In this document: positions 24,956 to 33,238 of the stretch, one piece after another
How the letters are laid out: each line of letters opens with the position of its first letter
How positions within the stretch are numbered: the first letter of the stretch is position 1
Assembly (NCBI GenBank): GCA_045561055.1
Contig: JBJKYL010000005.1
Coordinates: 1-43,540 of the forward strand
Reading direction: 5' to 3'
DNA from: SMWC01 sp045561055
GTDB taxonomy: Bacteria; Pseudomonadota; Gammaproteobacteria; Steroidobacterales; Rariloculaceae
Length of the DNA stretch: 43,540 bases
Made by a program: the position numbers and the translations under genes
Notes under the pieces: model-generated
Told to the model about the DNA's origin: nothing
The model's input: the letters and a program-made list of their open reading frames with translations, nothing else
Database searches by the model: none

Positions 24956-25579
24956 TTGGGTCGAAAGTTTGGCTCTTCCTTCCACTGGCGTCAACGCGAA
25001 CGGCTAGATCCATTCGTAGAAAAGGCGACCCAGCAAAATCTTCGTTCCCGGGCATATTTCAAATTAGAGCAGATACAGGTTAAAGAACGTATCCTGAAAG
25101 CCGGAATGAACTGTGCAGATCTAGGAGCAAGCCCGGGTGGTTGGAGTCAATACGCTGCTCGGATTGTGGGCGACCGTGGTACTGTTTGGGCTATAGATAT
25201 TGTGCCTATGGAGCCACTACAAGGTGTGGTATTTATGCAAGGTGACTTCAGTTGCCAACAGATTCAGTATGCTTTCAAAGATGCGTTGGCTGACGCGGCT
25301 CTAGACCTTGTAATGTCGGATATGGCCCCCAATATGACAGGTAATCGTGCTGTTGATCAGCCGCGTTCAATGCTTCTGGCTGAGCAAGCATTATGGTTTT
25401 CGGAGATCGCACTGAGGCGAGGTGGTTGTTTCCTCGTAAAACTATTTCAGGGTGAAGGGTTTGAGGACTTCGTTAAGCTGGTTCAAGTACGTTTTCAGAC
25501 TGTTCGATTACTGAAACCAAAGGCATCCCGCGCTGAGAGTCGTGAAATGTACTTGCTGGCGAGAAGCTTTAGGATGTAG
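24956..25579 (+). CDS. rlmE: 23S rRNA 2'-O-methyltransferase RlmE
   Basis: RlmE (FtsJ/RrmJ) methylates the ribose of U2552 in 23S rRNA using S-adenosylmethionine. The 207 residues begin RSRAYFKLEQI after a basic N-terminus, with the SAM-binding ADLGASPGGWSQYA, the catalytic MSDMAPNMTGN and the later VKLFQGEGFEDF. It starts at TTG 24956 behind GGAG. It precedes ftsH by 49 bases, a conserved heat-shock pair in gammaproteobacteria, although no sigma-32 box was recognised here. Confidence 0.97.
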   Translation: MGRKFGSSFHWRQRERLDPFVEKATQQNLRSRAYFKLEQIQVKERILKAGMNCADLGASPGGWSQYAARIVGDRGTVWAIDIVPMEPLQGVVFMQGDFSCQQIQYAFKDALADAALDLVMSDMAPNMTGNRAVDQPRSMLLAEQALWFSEIALRRGGCFLVKLFQGEGFEDFVKLVQVRFQTVRLLKPKASRAESREMYLLARSFRM

Positions 25580-25628
25580 TAGGGTCTGACTCTTAAGACG
25601 AGTATATTTAGGATGTGAGGGTAACGTA

Positions 25629-27566
25629 TTGAATGACCTAGCAAAGAATGTCCTTCTTTGGGTAGTAATCGCTGTCGTGCTTTTGTCAGTGTTTAATAGT
25701 TTTGGCACGTCAAATCAGCAAACTAACACCGTTCCCTATTCGGAATTTTTGTCCTATGTTGCAGACGGCTCTGTGGAGGAAGTGGTATTTGACGGTGACG
25801 CCATCCGCGCCGTACGTCATGGAGAGCAGTTCATTACTTATAATCCAGAAACTGACAACACGGCGCTGATCGGTACCCTAGACCAAAACAACGTTATTAT
25901 TCAAGCAAGCCCGCCTGAGCAGCAGTCGTTTCTGCTACAGCTATTTATTTCTTCGTTTCCCATCTTGTTGCTGATCGCCGTTTGGGTCTACTTCATGAGA
26001 CAAATGCAGGGGGGCGGAGCTGGCCGTGGGGCAATGTCGTTTGGTAAGAGCAAGGCTCGATTATTGGGCGAAGACCAGGTCAGCGTGACGTTTGCTGATG
26101 TCGCTGGTATCGAAGAGGCTAAAGAAGAAGTAGTCGAGATCGTTGATTTCCTAAAAGATCCTGCAAAATTCCAGAAGCTGGGGGGTAAAATTCCTAAGGG
26201 TGTGCTTATGGTTGGCTCTCCTGGTACGGGAAAGACGCTCCTCGCGAGAGCGATTGCTGGAGAGGCTAAGGTTCCGTTTTTTACAATCTCGGGTTCTGAT
26301 TTTGTCGAGATGTTTGTTGGTGTGGGTGCATCGCGCGTACGGGATATGTTCGAGCAGGCTAAGAAGCATGCGCCATGTATTATTTTTATTGACGAGATTG
26401 ATGCTGTTGGCCGACACCGCGGTGCCGGTCTCGGTGGTGGCCATGATGAACGTGAGCAGACTCTGAACCAACTCCTGGTGGAGATGGACGGTTTCGAAGG
26501 AAATGAAGGTGTCATCGTCATTTCAGCGACTAACCGGCCTGACGTTCTCGACCCAGCATTGTTGAGACCCGGACGTTTCGATCGACAGGTTGTTGTTCCA
26601 TTGCCCGATGTTCGGGGGCGCGAGCAGATTCTTAAGGTTCATATGCGTAAGGTGCCTATCGGAACAAACGTAAAACCGTCTGTAATAGCCCGAGGGACAC
26701 CCGGATTCTCTGGCGCTGACCTTGCTAATCTCGTTAACGAGGCGGCTCTGCTTGCCGCGCGCGCTAACCGACGAACTGTAAATATGGATGAGTTCGATAA
26801 GGCAAAGGATAAAATAATGATGGGAGCTGAGCGGCGTTCCATGGTCATGAGCGAAGACGAGAAAAAACTCACGGCCTATCATGAGTCGGGACACGCCATC
26901 GTGGGGCTATCTGTGCCGGACCATGATCCAGTTTATAAAGTCACAATCATTCCGCGTGGTCGAGCTCTAGGTGTCACGATGTTCCTTCCTGAAGAGGATC
27001 GATACAGCTACTCGAAACAGCGTCTCATGAGCTCGATGAAGAGCTTGTTCGGTGGTCGGCTCGCCGAAGAGCTCATCTTTGGTCCCGCATACGTCACTAC
27101 AGGCGCATCGAATGATATTGAGCGAGCGACCGAGATCGCCCGGAATATGGTCACTAAATGGGGGCTTTCCGATCGACTTGGTCCGCTGACCTACAGCGAG
27201 GACGATGGTGAGATTTTTCTTGGTCGTAGCGTTACACGTCATAAGCAGGTCTCGGATGTTACTGCGCACGTAATCGATGAGGAGATACGGACGCTTGTCG
27301 ATGTTTGTTACACCGAAGCGAAACGCATTCTGGAAGAAAATACCGATAAACTTCACTTGATGGCCGATGCGCTTATGAAGTACGAGACTATCGACGAGCA
27401 TCAGCTTAGCGATATTATGGATGGGCGGGAACCCAGGTCGCCGGAGGACTGGGACGATTCTGAGCCGGGAGGTGGGGAGCCCGTCGAGCTTGATTCTGAG
27501 TCTGAGTCAAAGGCGGAGAAACCTAAGCCACCCTTGGGTGGGCCTGCCGGTCAGCACGGTTCATAA
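25629..27566 (+). CDS. ftsH: ATP-dependent zinc metalloprotease FtsH
   Basis: FtsH is a membrane-anchored AAA+ protease that degrades membrane proteins and regulators, including ssrA-tagged proteins. The 645 residues have membrane helices at about 7-24 and 104-123 with a periplasmic loop between them, Walker A GSPGTGKT at 196-203, FIDEIDAVGR as Walker B, an SRH region with NRPDVLDPALLRPGRFD, and the zinc site HESGH at 418-422. It starts at TTG 25629. folP does not follow as it usually does. Confidence 0.98.
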   Translation: MNDLAKNVLLWVVIAVVLLSVFNSFGTSNQQTNTVPYSEFLSYVADGSVEEVVFDGDAIRAVRHGEQFITYNPETDNTALIGTLDQNNVIIQASPPEQQSFLLQLFISSFPILLLIAVWVYFMRQMQGGGAGRGAMSFGKSKARLLGEDQVSVTFADVAGIEEAKEEVVEIVDFLKDPAKFQKLGGKIPKGVLMVGSPGTGKTLLARAIAGEAKVPFFTISGSDFVEMFVGVGASRVRDMFEQAKKHAPCIIFIDEIDAVGRHRGAGLGGGHDEREQTLNQLLVEMDGFEGNEGVIVISATNRPDVLDPALLRPGRFDRQVVVPLPDVRGREQILKVHMRKVPIGTNVKPSVIARGTPGFSGADLANLVNEAALLAARANRRTVNMDEFDKAKDKIMMGAERRSMVMSEDEKKLTAYHESGHAIVGLSVPDHDPVYKVTIIPRGRALGVTMFLPEEDRYSYSKQRLMSSMKSLFGGRLAEELIFGPAYVTTGASNDIERATEIARNMVTKWGLSDRLGPLTYSEDDGEIFLGRSVTRHKQVSDVTAHVIDEEIRTLVDVCYTEAKRILEENTDKLHLMADALMKYETIDEHQLSDIMDGREPRSPEDWDDSEPGGGEPVELDSESESKAEKPKPPLGGPAGQHGS

Positions 27567-27591
27567 ACTATCTCCAGTGACTGAAAGCGGG

Positions 27592-27650
27592 CTAGATATC
27601 GGTGTTGGTAATCTAGCGTTCCGGATTTAACCCGAGCGACCCCTGGTCGC
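27592..27650 (+). repeat. Two inverted repeats in the ftsH-glmM gap
   Basis: In the 100-base gap where folP is usually found, CTAGAT (27592-27597) pairs with ATCTAG (27611-27616), and GCGACC (27636-27641) pairs with GGTCGC (27645-27650). The second hairpin lies just upstream of the glmM ribosome site. No T-run follows; a role in message stability or translation is possible. No remnant of folP was seen. Confidence 0.4.
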
Positions 27651-27666
27651 GGCTAAAGAGGAAATC

Positions 27667-29004
27667 GTGGCGAGGCGCTATTTTGGAACTGACGGTATAC
27701 GCGGTCTGGTAGGGACAGACCCAATGACCGCCGATTTTGCATTGCGGCTTGCTTTTGCTTCCGCGCGTGTTCTTGCTCCTGATGGTGGCTCGCTTCTAGT
27801 CGGAAAAGATACGCGTGTCTCCGGATATATGTTTGAGGCTGCGCTTGAAGCTGGTTTTGTTGCGTCTGGTGTCGACGTGCTTCTAACGGGCCCGCTACCA
27901 ACTCCTGGTATCGCTTATCTGACAAAGCAACTTGGCGCTGATTTTGGAATTGTGATTAGTGGATCCCATAATCCTTATTACGATAATGGTATCAAGTTTT
28001 TCGATAGTGAAGGAGAGAAACTCTCTGACGAAATTGAAGAATCTATAGAAAAACAGCTTGAGGACGACCCAAAGACGCGTGAGTCCAAGGCACTGGGAAA
28101 GACCACGCATGTCGGTTCCGCCCGAACGGATTACCAAGAATTTTGTAAGGCTATAATTCCGGAAGGCATAGATCTTTCCAATTTGAAGATTGTCGTTGAT
28201 ACATCGCATGGTGCGGCGTATAAGGTGGCACCGCGTGTAATTTCCGAGCTTGGAGCTGAAGTTATTCCAGTTGGATGTTCTCCTAACGGTCTCAATATTA
28301 ATGACGGCTGTGGATCGACGCGACCTGACTTACTGAAGCTGACTGTGAAAGGAGTCTGCGCGGATGTTGGTGTTGCGCTTGATGGTGACGGTGATCGAGT
28401 CATTATGGTTGATGAGGATGGTGATTTAGTTGACGGTGACCAGTTGCTGTATGCGCTTGCAGTAGATCATGTAGAGCAGCAGACCTTGGAAGGGCCGGTT
28501 GTTGGTACCGTGATGAGTAACCTTGGCTTGGAGCTTGCGTTAAACGATATGGGAATCGATTTTCGGCGGGCCAGCGTAGGTGACCGACACGTTATGGTGT
28601 TGCTCAAAGAATACGGCGGAATACTGGGAGGAGAGACGTCGGGGCATCTCATTTCTCTCGATAAGACGACGACTGGCGATGGGCTGATCGCAGCATTGCA
28701 GGTCCTCGCAATGATGCAGCGCAGCGGTCGTAGCCTGAAGGAACTCGTCGCGGGTATGGTAAAGATGCCGCAGGTGATGTTGAGCGTCGAGATGGTGGGT
28801 GCGATAGATCCGCAGTTTGACCCGGGAATCCAAAAGGCAATCACGAAAGTTAAGTCGAAGCTTGGTGAGCAGGGTCGTGTTGTCGTGCGTGCTTCGGGTA
28901 CCGAGCCAATCATCCGTGTCATGGTGGAAAGTGAGGACAGACATACGGCGGTCGAGATGGCGAATTCTCTTGCCGATTCGGTTCGTGCTTCAACGACCAC
29001 GTAA
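27667..29004 (+). CDS. glmM: Phosphoglucosamine mutase
   Basis: GlmM interconverts glucosamine-6-phosphate and glucosamine-1-phosphate for peptidoglycan and LPS. The 445 residues show FGTDGIRG at the start, the phosphoserine loop SGSHNP (active Ser100; most relatives have SASHNP), the metal-binding DGDGDR, GGETSGH for sugar binding and RASGTEPIIRVMVE near the end. It starts at GTG 27667 behind AGAGGAAA. Confidence 0.97.
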   Translation: MARRYFGTDGIRGLVGTDPMTADFALRLAFASARVLAPDGGSLLVGKDTRVSGYMFEAALEAGFVASGVDVLLTGPLPTPGIAYLTKQLGADFGIVISGSHNPYYDNGIKFFDSEGEKLSDEIEESIEKQLEDDPKTRESKALGKTTHVGSARTDYQEFCKAIIPEGIDLSNLKIVVDTSHGAAYKVAPRVISELGAEVIPVGCSPNGLNINDGCGSTRPDLLKLTVKGVCADVGVALDGDGDRVIMVDEDGDLVDGDQLLYALAVDHVEQQTLEGPVVGTVMSNLGLELALNDMGIDFRRASVGDRHVMVLLKEYGGILGGETSGHLISLDKTTTGDGLIAALQVLAMMQRSGRSLKELVAGMVKMPQVMLSVEMVGAIDPQFDPGIQKAITKVKSKLGEQGRVVVRASGTEPIIRVMVESEDRHTAVEMANSLADSVRASTTT

Positions 29005-29078
29005 CCGTTGCGTTGAGACGCGTAGGCCCTTAAGCTCTCGGCGCGTAGCCATCAGAGTCTGTTCACATTGAGTTATAT

Positions 29079-29849
29079 ATGACCGAATCGTCAAGAAATT
29101 TAATAATCGCTGGTAACTGGAAGTTGAACGGCTCTAAGGATAGGAACCGTGACCTTGTAGCAGGTCTTCTTGAGGGCGTTTCTGGCGACGGTGAAGTAGA
29201 AATGCTGGTATGTCCTCCTTACGTATATCTTGACCAGGTTGCGACCCTCATTTCGGGAGGTTCGATTGCGTTGGGAGCTCAGGACCTTTCAGTAGAATCT
29301 GTACCTGGGGCTTTTACGGGGGAGGTTGCAGGTACGATGCTTTCGGATGTTGGTTGCGATTACGTCATCGTAGGTCACTCAGAACGTCGGACGCTTTACG
29401 GTGAAGCTGATGCTTTCGTTGCGAGGAAGTTTTGTGCTGCGCAGAGGCAGTCTCTAATTCCTATTTTGTGTGTTGGGGAATCTCAGGAAGAGCGCGAAAC
29501 AGGTCGTACTGAAGAAGTCGTAAGGAGGCAAGTAGAGACGGTACTTGATGAAGCTGGTATTGACGCTTTCGGTAATGCGGTGCTCGCCTACGAGCCGATT
29601 TGGGCGATCGGTACCGGACTTACCGCTTCGCCAGATCAGGCCCAGGAGGTTCACAGCTTGATTCGCGCGATGGTGAGCGCCCGAGATGCTACAATCGCGG
29701 CCGGACTAAGAATTCTATACGGTGGCAGTGTTAAGGGTGCTAATGCCCGGGACCTGTTTGGCATGGATGATATAGATGGTGGTTTGGTAGGGGGTGCGTC
29801 ATTGACGGCGCAGGATTTTCTTGCTATTTACAGCGCCGCCCAAGATTAG
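29079..29849 (+). CDS. tpiA: Triosephosphate isomerase
   Basis: TpiA interconverts dihydroxyacetone phosphate and glyceraldehyde-3-phosphate. The 256-residue barrel has the catalytic Asn13 and Lys15 in GNWKLNG, the catalytic His in VGHSERR, the catalytic Glu in AYEPIWAIGTG, and the phosphate-binding YGGSVK and GLVGGASL. The start ATG at 29079 has a weak ribosome site. The glmM-tpiA-secG order is conserved in gammaproteobacteria. Confidence 0.98.
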   Translation: MTESSRNLIIAGNWKLNGSKDRNRDLVAGLLEGVSGDGEVEMLVCPPYVYLDQVATLISGGSIALGAQDLSVESVPGAFTGEVAGTMLSDVGCDYVIVGHSERRTLYGEADAFVARKFCAAQRQSLIPILCVGESQEERETGRTEEVVRRQVETVLDEAGIDAFGNAVLAYEPIWAIGTGLTASPDQAQEVHSLIRAMVSARDATIAAGLRILYGGSVKGANARDLFGMDDIDGGLVGGASLTAQDFLAIYSAAQD

Positions 29850-29864
29850 ACCGAGATTGGTAAC

Positions 29865-30266
29865 ATGGTTCTGCAATCAATCCTATTAATGTTCCACGTC
29901 GGCGTGGCGTTACTGATCGTCGTGCTGGTTTTGCTACAACGTGGTAAAGGCGCGAGTGCCGGTACCGGATTTGGCGGTGGTGCGTCGGGAACGGTCTTCG
30001 GTTCCCGTGGTTCGGCGAGTTTTCTTTCTCGTGCGACCGCCGTACTAGCAACCTTGTTCTTTTGTACCAGTCTTACGCTGGCATATCTAGCCGGGCAGCA
30101 GACGGCGCCGACAAGTCTTTTGGAACAGGTTATCGAACAAGATGAGTCGACAACAGCTCCGCCTCGGTTTGAGACAATTGAATTGCCTGACCTGCCTGAG
30201 CTCCCGGGGCTAGAGTCGGAAGAAGTGGAACTGCTCGAATCTGCGGGTGGCGAAAATACCGAGTAG
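29865..30266 (+). CDS. secG: Preprotein translocase subunit SecG
   Basis: SecG assists the SecYEG translocon. The 133-residue protein has two membrane helices (about residues 2-22 and 53-73), with the family motif LLQRGKGASAGTGFGGGASGTVFGSRG between them. After the second helix comes an acidic tail of about 55 residues, longer than in E. coli. It begins 15 bases after tpiA and precedes tRNA-Leu. Confidence 0.96.
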   Translation: MVLQSILLMFHVGVALLIVVLVLLQRGKGASAGTGFGGGASGTVFGSRGSASFLSRATAVLATLFFCTSLTLAYLAGQQTAPTSLLEQVIEQDESTTAPPRFETIELPDLPELPGLESEEVELLESAGGENTE

Positions 30267-30279
30267 CACTCTCAACGAT

Positions 30280-30364
30280 GCCGACGTGGTGGAACTGGTA
30301 GACACGCTGTCTTGAGGGGGCAGTGGCGCAAGCCGTGCCGGTTCGAGTCCGGCCGTCGGCACCA
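30280..30364 (+). tRNA. tRNA-Leu (anticodon GAG)
   Basis: The 85-base sequence folds as a class II tRNA: the acceptor stem pairs GCCGACG with CGTCGGC, an anticodon stem CTGTC/GGCAG surrounds the loop TTGAGGG with anticodon GAG, a long variable arm follows, and the T arm reads GGTTCGAGTCC. The 3' CCA is encoded. It reads CUC and CUU codons. The secG-tRNA-Leu pairing is conserved. Confidence 0.97.
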
Positions 30365-30440
30365 TTCTATTGAGTGACATCACGCTTTGTTTGTAGAGAT
30401 TGTATAGTTCTACCTTTCAGTGAGTGGGGACAGAATAGAA

Positions 30441-31496
30441 ATGCGAAATTTGAGGTTGCTTCTAACAATAATTTTTCTAGGTTGTTATCTATTCGGGACA
30501 GCTTGGGCTCATCATTCTCGTGGTAACTTTGATCTTGAGAATACGATCGAACTGAACGGTATTATTACGGAGTTTACATGGCGTAACCCGCATACGTTCG
30601 CGACGCTTGCGGTCGAGAACGAGGAAGGCGCAGCGGAAGAATGGTTGCTTGAGCTCAACTCGATTGCAGTGCTCACAGGCACAGGCTGGGACCGCGACAC
30701 ACTTAAAGTCGGTGACGAAGTTATGGTTGTCGGTAATCTGGAGAAAAACCACACTTCGAATTTCTTTTTTGCCAATTATTTTGTGCTTCCTGACGGTAGT
30801 CGTATGGTTTCGGCGCCGCGTTACTCCCGTGGTGTGCCTATCACTCGTCCGGCTACCCGTGAAATCGATACGAATGCTCGATCTGCGGATTTCAGTGGTA
30901 TGTGGCGGCAGCAGGGCATGGGCATGGGTATGAGCGCGCTTGATTTAGGTAACCAGACGCCGGCACGTGGATTACCGCTTACTGAGCTAGGTCAGACTGC
31001 ACTGGCTGCATTTGATGTTCGGGAAAATCCCTGGTTTCGTTGCGAAGCTCGAGGGCTACCTGGAGTCATTAATGGGACACAGGAAATCGTGCGGCAGAAT
31101 GAGCAGGAGATCCTTATTCGCTACGAGTTGCTTGATATTCATAGAACAGTTCACCTTAACATTACTGAGCATCCTCCGCAGCTTGGTCGGTCACGTTTGG
31201 GTCATTCTATCGGTTGGTTCGAAGATGAGACACTTGTTGTTGACACAGCACTTTTCGAACCAGTCGAGTGGGGTATTGGTGCCGGTGTTCCTTCTAGCAC
31301 AGAGAAACATGTCGTAGAGCGCTATTCTTTAGTCGGGGAAGGTAATGGCTTACAAATAGAGACTATGTTCGAAGATCCTGTCTATATGACCGATCCGGTC
31401 GAATTTGTTAGTTCTTTCGTCTTGGATTCGGGTTATCAGTGGCAGGAATATAACTGTGATCCCCATGCTAGTAGCCGGCATCTCGACGTCGAATAG
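30441..31496 (+). CDS. Exported DUF6152-type protein, paralogue 2
   Basis: From the ATG at 30441 (MRNLRLLL) it has 351 residues. The signal peptide is predicted to be cut after AWA at 23, giving a mature HHS start. Like paralogue 1 it has IELNGIITEFTWRNPH at 36-51, WFEDETLVVDTA and HVVERYSL, so the full-length architecture is shared. Predicted periplasmic; function unknown. It separates tRNA-Leu from nuoA, where the usual gene order has neither protein. Confidence 0.75.
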   Translation: MRNLRLLLTIIFLGCYLFGTAWAHHSRGNFDLENTIELNGIITEFTWRNPHTFATLAVENEEGAAEEWLLELNSIAVLTGTGWDRDTLKVGDEVMVVGNLEKNHTSNFFFANYFVLPDGSRMVSAPRYSRGVPITRPATREIDTNARSADFSGMWRQQGMGMGMSALDLGNQTPARGLPLTELGQTALAAFDVRENPWFRCEARGLPGVINGTQEIVRQNEQEILIRYELLDIHRTVHLNITEHPPQLGRSRLGHSIGWFEDETLVVDTALFEPVEWGIGAGVPSSTEKHVVERYSLVGEGNGLQIETMFEDPVYMTDPVEFVSSFVLDSGYQWQEYNCDPHASSRHLDVE

Positions 31497-31546
31497 CTGA
31501 ATATTCTCTTTGCAAAATGTGGAGCTTGATGATCGATGTCATTAAT

Positions 31547-31560
31547 GCTCGAAATCGAGC
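31547..31560. promoter_or_regulatory. Palindrome in the nuo leader
   Basis: A perfect inverted repeat GCTCGA-AA-TCGAGC lies 60 bases before nuoA. A TACAAT hexamer at 31583-31588 could be the -10 box of a nuo promoter. A -35 box was not found. The palindrome could be an operator for the operon. Confidence 0.3.
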
Positions 31561-31619
31561 CGACAAGAGCTTCTGTGGCTGTTACAATCCGCGCCGTTCC
31601 GTCATGTCCCGGTAACTAG

Positions 31620-31976
31620 ATGCTTGCAAACTACGCTCCCGCTCTGATCTTCATGATTATCTCAGGTGGTCTTGGGATAGTGCTGCTTTTGATCGGCCTT
31701 GCCCTTGGTAAGGGAGAAAAAGACTCGGATAAAAGATCGCCTTACGAGTGTGGCTTCGAGGCTTTCGAAGATACCCGGATGCGGTTCGATGTTCGCTATT
31801 ATCTCGTTGCGATCCTGTTCATTATTTTTGACTTGGAGATAGCATTTCTCTTTCCCTGGGCCGTGTCGCTGGACGAAGTAGGGTTGTTTGGACTTGTTGC
31901 GATGGGAGTTTTTATCGCTATCCTGGTCGTAGGTTTTGTGTATGAGTGGCGTAAAGGCGCGTTGGAATGGGATTAA
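31620..31976 (+). CDS. nuoA: NADH-quinone oxidoreductase subunit A
   Basis: NuoA is a small membrane subunit of respiratory complex I. The 118 residues have three membrane helices and the family motif KRSPYECGFEAFEDTRMRFD with the loop Cys, followed by RYYLVAILFIIFDLEIAFLFPWA. It is the first gene of the nuo operon; its end overlaps nuoB by 10 bases. No clear promoter was found, only a possible -10 box in the leader. Confidence 0.97.
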   Translation: MLANYAPALIFMIISGGLGIVLLLIGLALGKGEKDSDKRSPYECGFEAFEDTRMRFDVRYYLVAILFIIFDLEIAFLFPWAVSLDEVGLFGLVAMGVFIAILVVGFVYEWRKGALEWD

Positions 31977-32467
31977 CTCAAGAAAAGCCTATAGATGTCC
32001 CCGAGATTGTGCAGCGTGGTTTCGTGGTTACGAAGCTTGACGGATTGATTAACTGGGCCAGGACCGGTTCCCTGTGGCCGATGACCTTTGGTCTCGCCTG
32101 TTGTTCGATCGAGATGATGCATGCTGGCGCCTCACGCTATGATTTGGATCGCTTTGGGGTTGTTTTTCGTGGGAGTCCAAGGCAGTCCGATGTCATGATT
32201 GTTGCGGGTACACTCTGTAATAAGATGGCTCCAGCACTGAGGAAAGTTTACGATCAGATGGCTGAGCCCCGCTGGGTTATTTCGATGGGGTCATGTGCTA
32301 ACGGAGGAGGGTATTACCATTACTCCTACTCCGTTGTGCGAGGCTGCGACCGCATCGTCCCAGTCGATGTGTACGTTCCTGGCTGTCCGCCAACTTCGGA
32401 GGCGCTGTTGTATGGCATCGTGCAGTTGCAACAAAAAATTCGTCGTACTCACACAATTGCCCGCTAA
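31967..32467 (+). CDS. nuoB: NADH-quinone oxidoreductase subunit B
   Basis: NuoB carries the N2 [4Fe-4S] cluster that reduces quinone. The 166 residues have Cys45 and Cys46 in GLACCSIEMM, plus cysteines in MGSCANGGGYY and VPGCPPTSEAL. It starts inside nuoA with a 10-base overlap, and a 48-base gap follows before nuoC. The length matches the short bacterial form, not the longer E. coli one. Confidence 0.97.
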   Translation: MGLTQEKPIDVPEIVQRGFVVTKLDGLINWARTGSLWPMTFGLACCSIEMMHAGASRYDLDRFGVVFRGSPRQSDVMIVAGTLCNKMAPALRKVYDQMAEPRWVISMGSCANGGGYYHYSYSVVRGCDRIVPVDVYVPGCPPTSEALLYGIVQLQQKIRRTHTIAR

Positions 32468-32515
32468 TATTGTTGTCATCAGCGGTAGTCTTGAAGGTAT
32501 GAGAGGAGTAATAGC

Positions 32516-33238
32516 GTGACGGAGCTCTCATTAAAAAATGCTACGTTAGCTAAGGCCTTAGAGACTCAATTTGGCAGGAAGCTTACGCGCCAGAAAAATC
32601 CGCACGGCGAACTTTCTTATGAATTGGATGTTACGGATCTTGTAGACACGGCGATGATATTGCGTGACGACGAGACCTTTAAGTTCGAGTTGCTAATAGA
32701 TCTTTGTGGCGTTGACTATCTGAGCTACGGTCGAGCGGAGTGGGATACTGCGTCTGCTACTAATACAGGATTCAGCCGAGGGGTTTGTCGTAGCCAGGGG
32801 GAATCTGGCGAGCAGTTAGCGGATACGACATATCGACCAGCGGGACGGTTTGCTGTTGTTTACCACCTACTGTCCGTAACGCATAATCACCGTCTCCGCC
32901 TTAAAATTTTTTGCGATGAGGATGAACGGCCGATGGTCGACTCGGTCGTCTCTGTTTGGTCATCTGCGTGTTGGTATGAACGCGAGGCGTTTGATTTGTT
33001 CGGTATTGTGTTCGACGGTAACCCAGATCTGCGTCGTATCCTCACGGATTACGGTTTTATTGGGCATCCGTTCCGTAAGGATTTTCCTCTTATCGGTAAT
33101 GTTGAGATGCGTTACGATCCAGCGAAGGGCCGCGTCGTTTACGAGCCTGTTAGCATCGAGCCGCGGACTCTCGTGCCTAAGACTATTCGGGAGGATAATC
33201 GTTACGCGGCCGATCTGAAGGATCAAAGCGATGCCTGA
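32516..33238 (+). CDS. nuoC: NADH-quinone oxidoreductase subunit C
   Basis: NuoC is a peripheral-arm subunit of complex I. The 240 residues have the family parts LCGVDYLSYG, FAVVYHLLSVTHNHRLR, WYEREAFDLFGI, RRILTDYGF and GHPFRKDFPL. An extra segment at about 76-110, between VDY and FAVVYHLL, is longer than in minimal NuoC proteins. It starts at GTG 32516 and overlaps nuoD by 8 bases. The separate NuoC and NuoD differ from the E. coli NuoCD fusion. Confidence 0.96.
   Translation: MTELSLKNATLAKALETQFGRKLTRQKNPHGELSYELDVTDLVDTAMILRDDETFKFELLIDLCGVDYLSYGRAEWDTASATNTGFSRGVCRSQGESGEQLADTTYRPAGRFAVVYHLLSVTHNHRLRLKIFCDEDERPMVDSVVSVWSSACWYEREAFDLFGIVFDGNPDLRRILTDYGFIGHPFRKDFPLIGNVEMRYDPAKGRVVYEPVSIEPRTLVPKTIREDNRYAADLKDQSDA

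Noticed and set aside
25988..26521. Long antisense frame of 177 codons in ftsH
   Set aside because: It lies wholly within a strongly conserved gene and has no start signal or recognisable family; a shadow frame.
27567..27666. Decayed folP relic
   Set aside because: No frame of the 100 bases gives folP motifs; the gap is too short to judge.
28467..29000. Long antisense frame of 177 codons in glmM
   Set aside because: Shadow of the conserved glmM gene; low complexity Ser/Thr/Pro-rich translation without a ribosome site.
30365..31619. tRNA-Leu-integrated element carrying the second DUF6152 gene
   Set aside because: No repeat of the tRNA 3' end occurs after the gene and no integrase is present.
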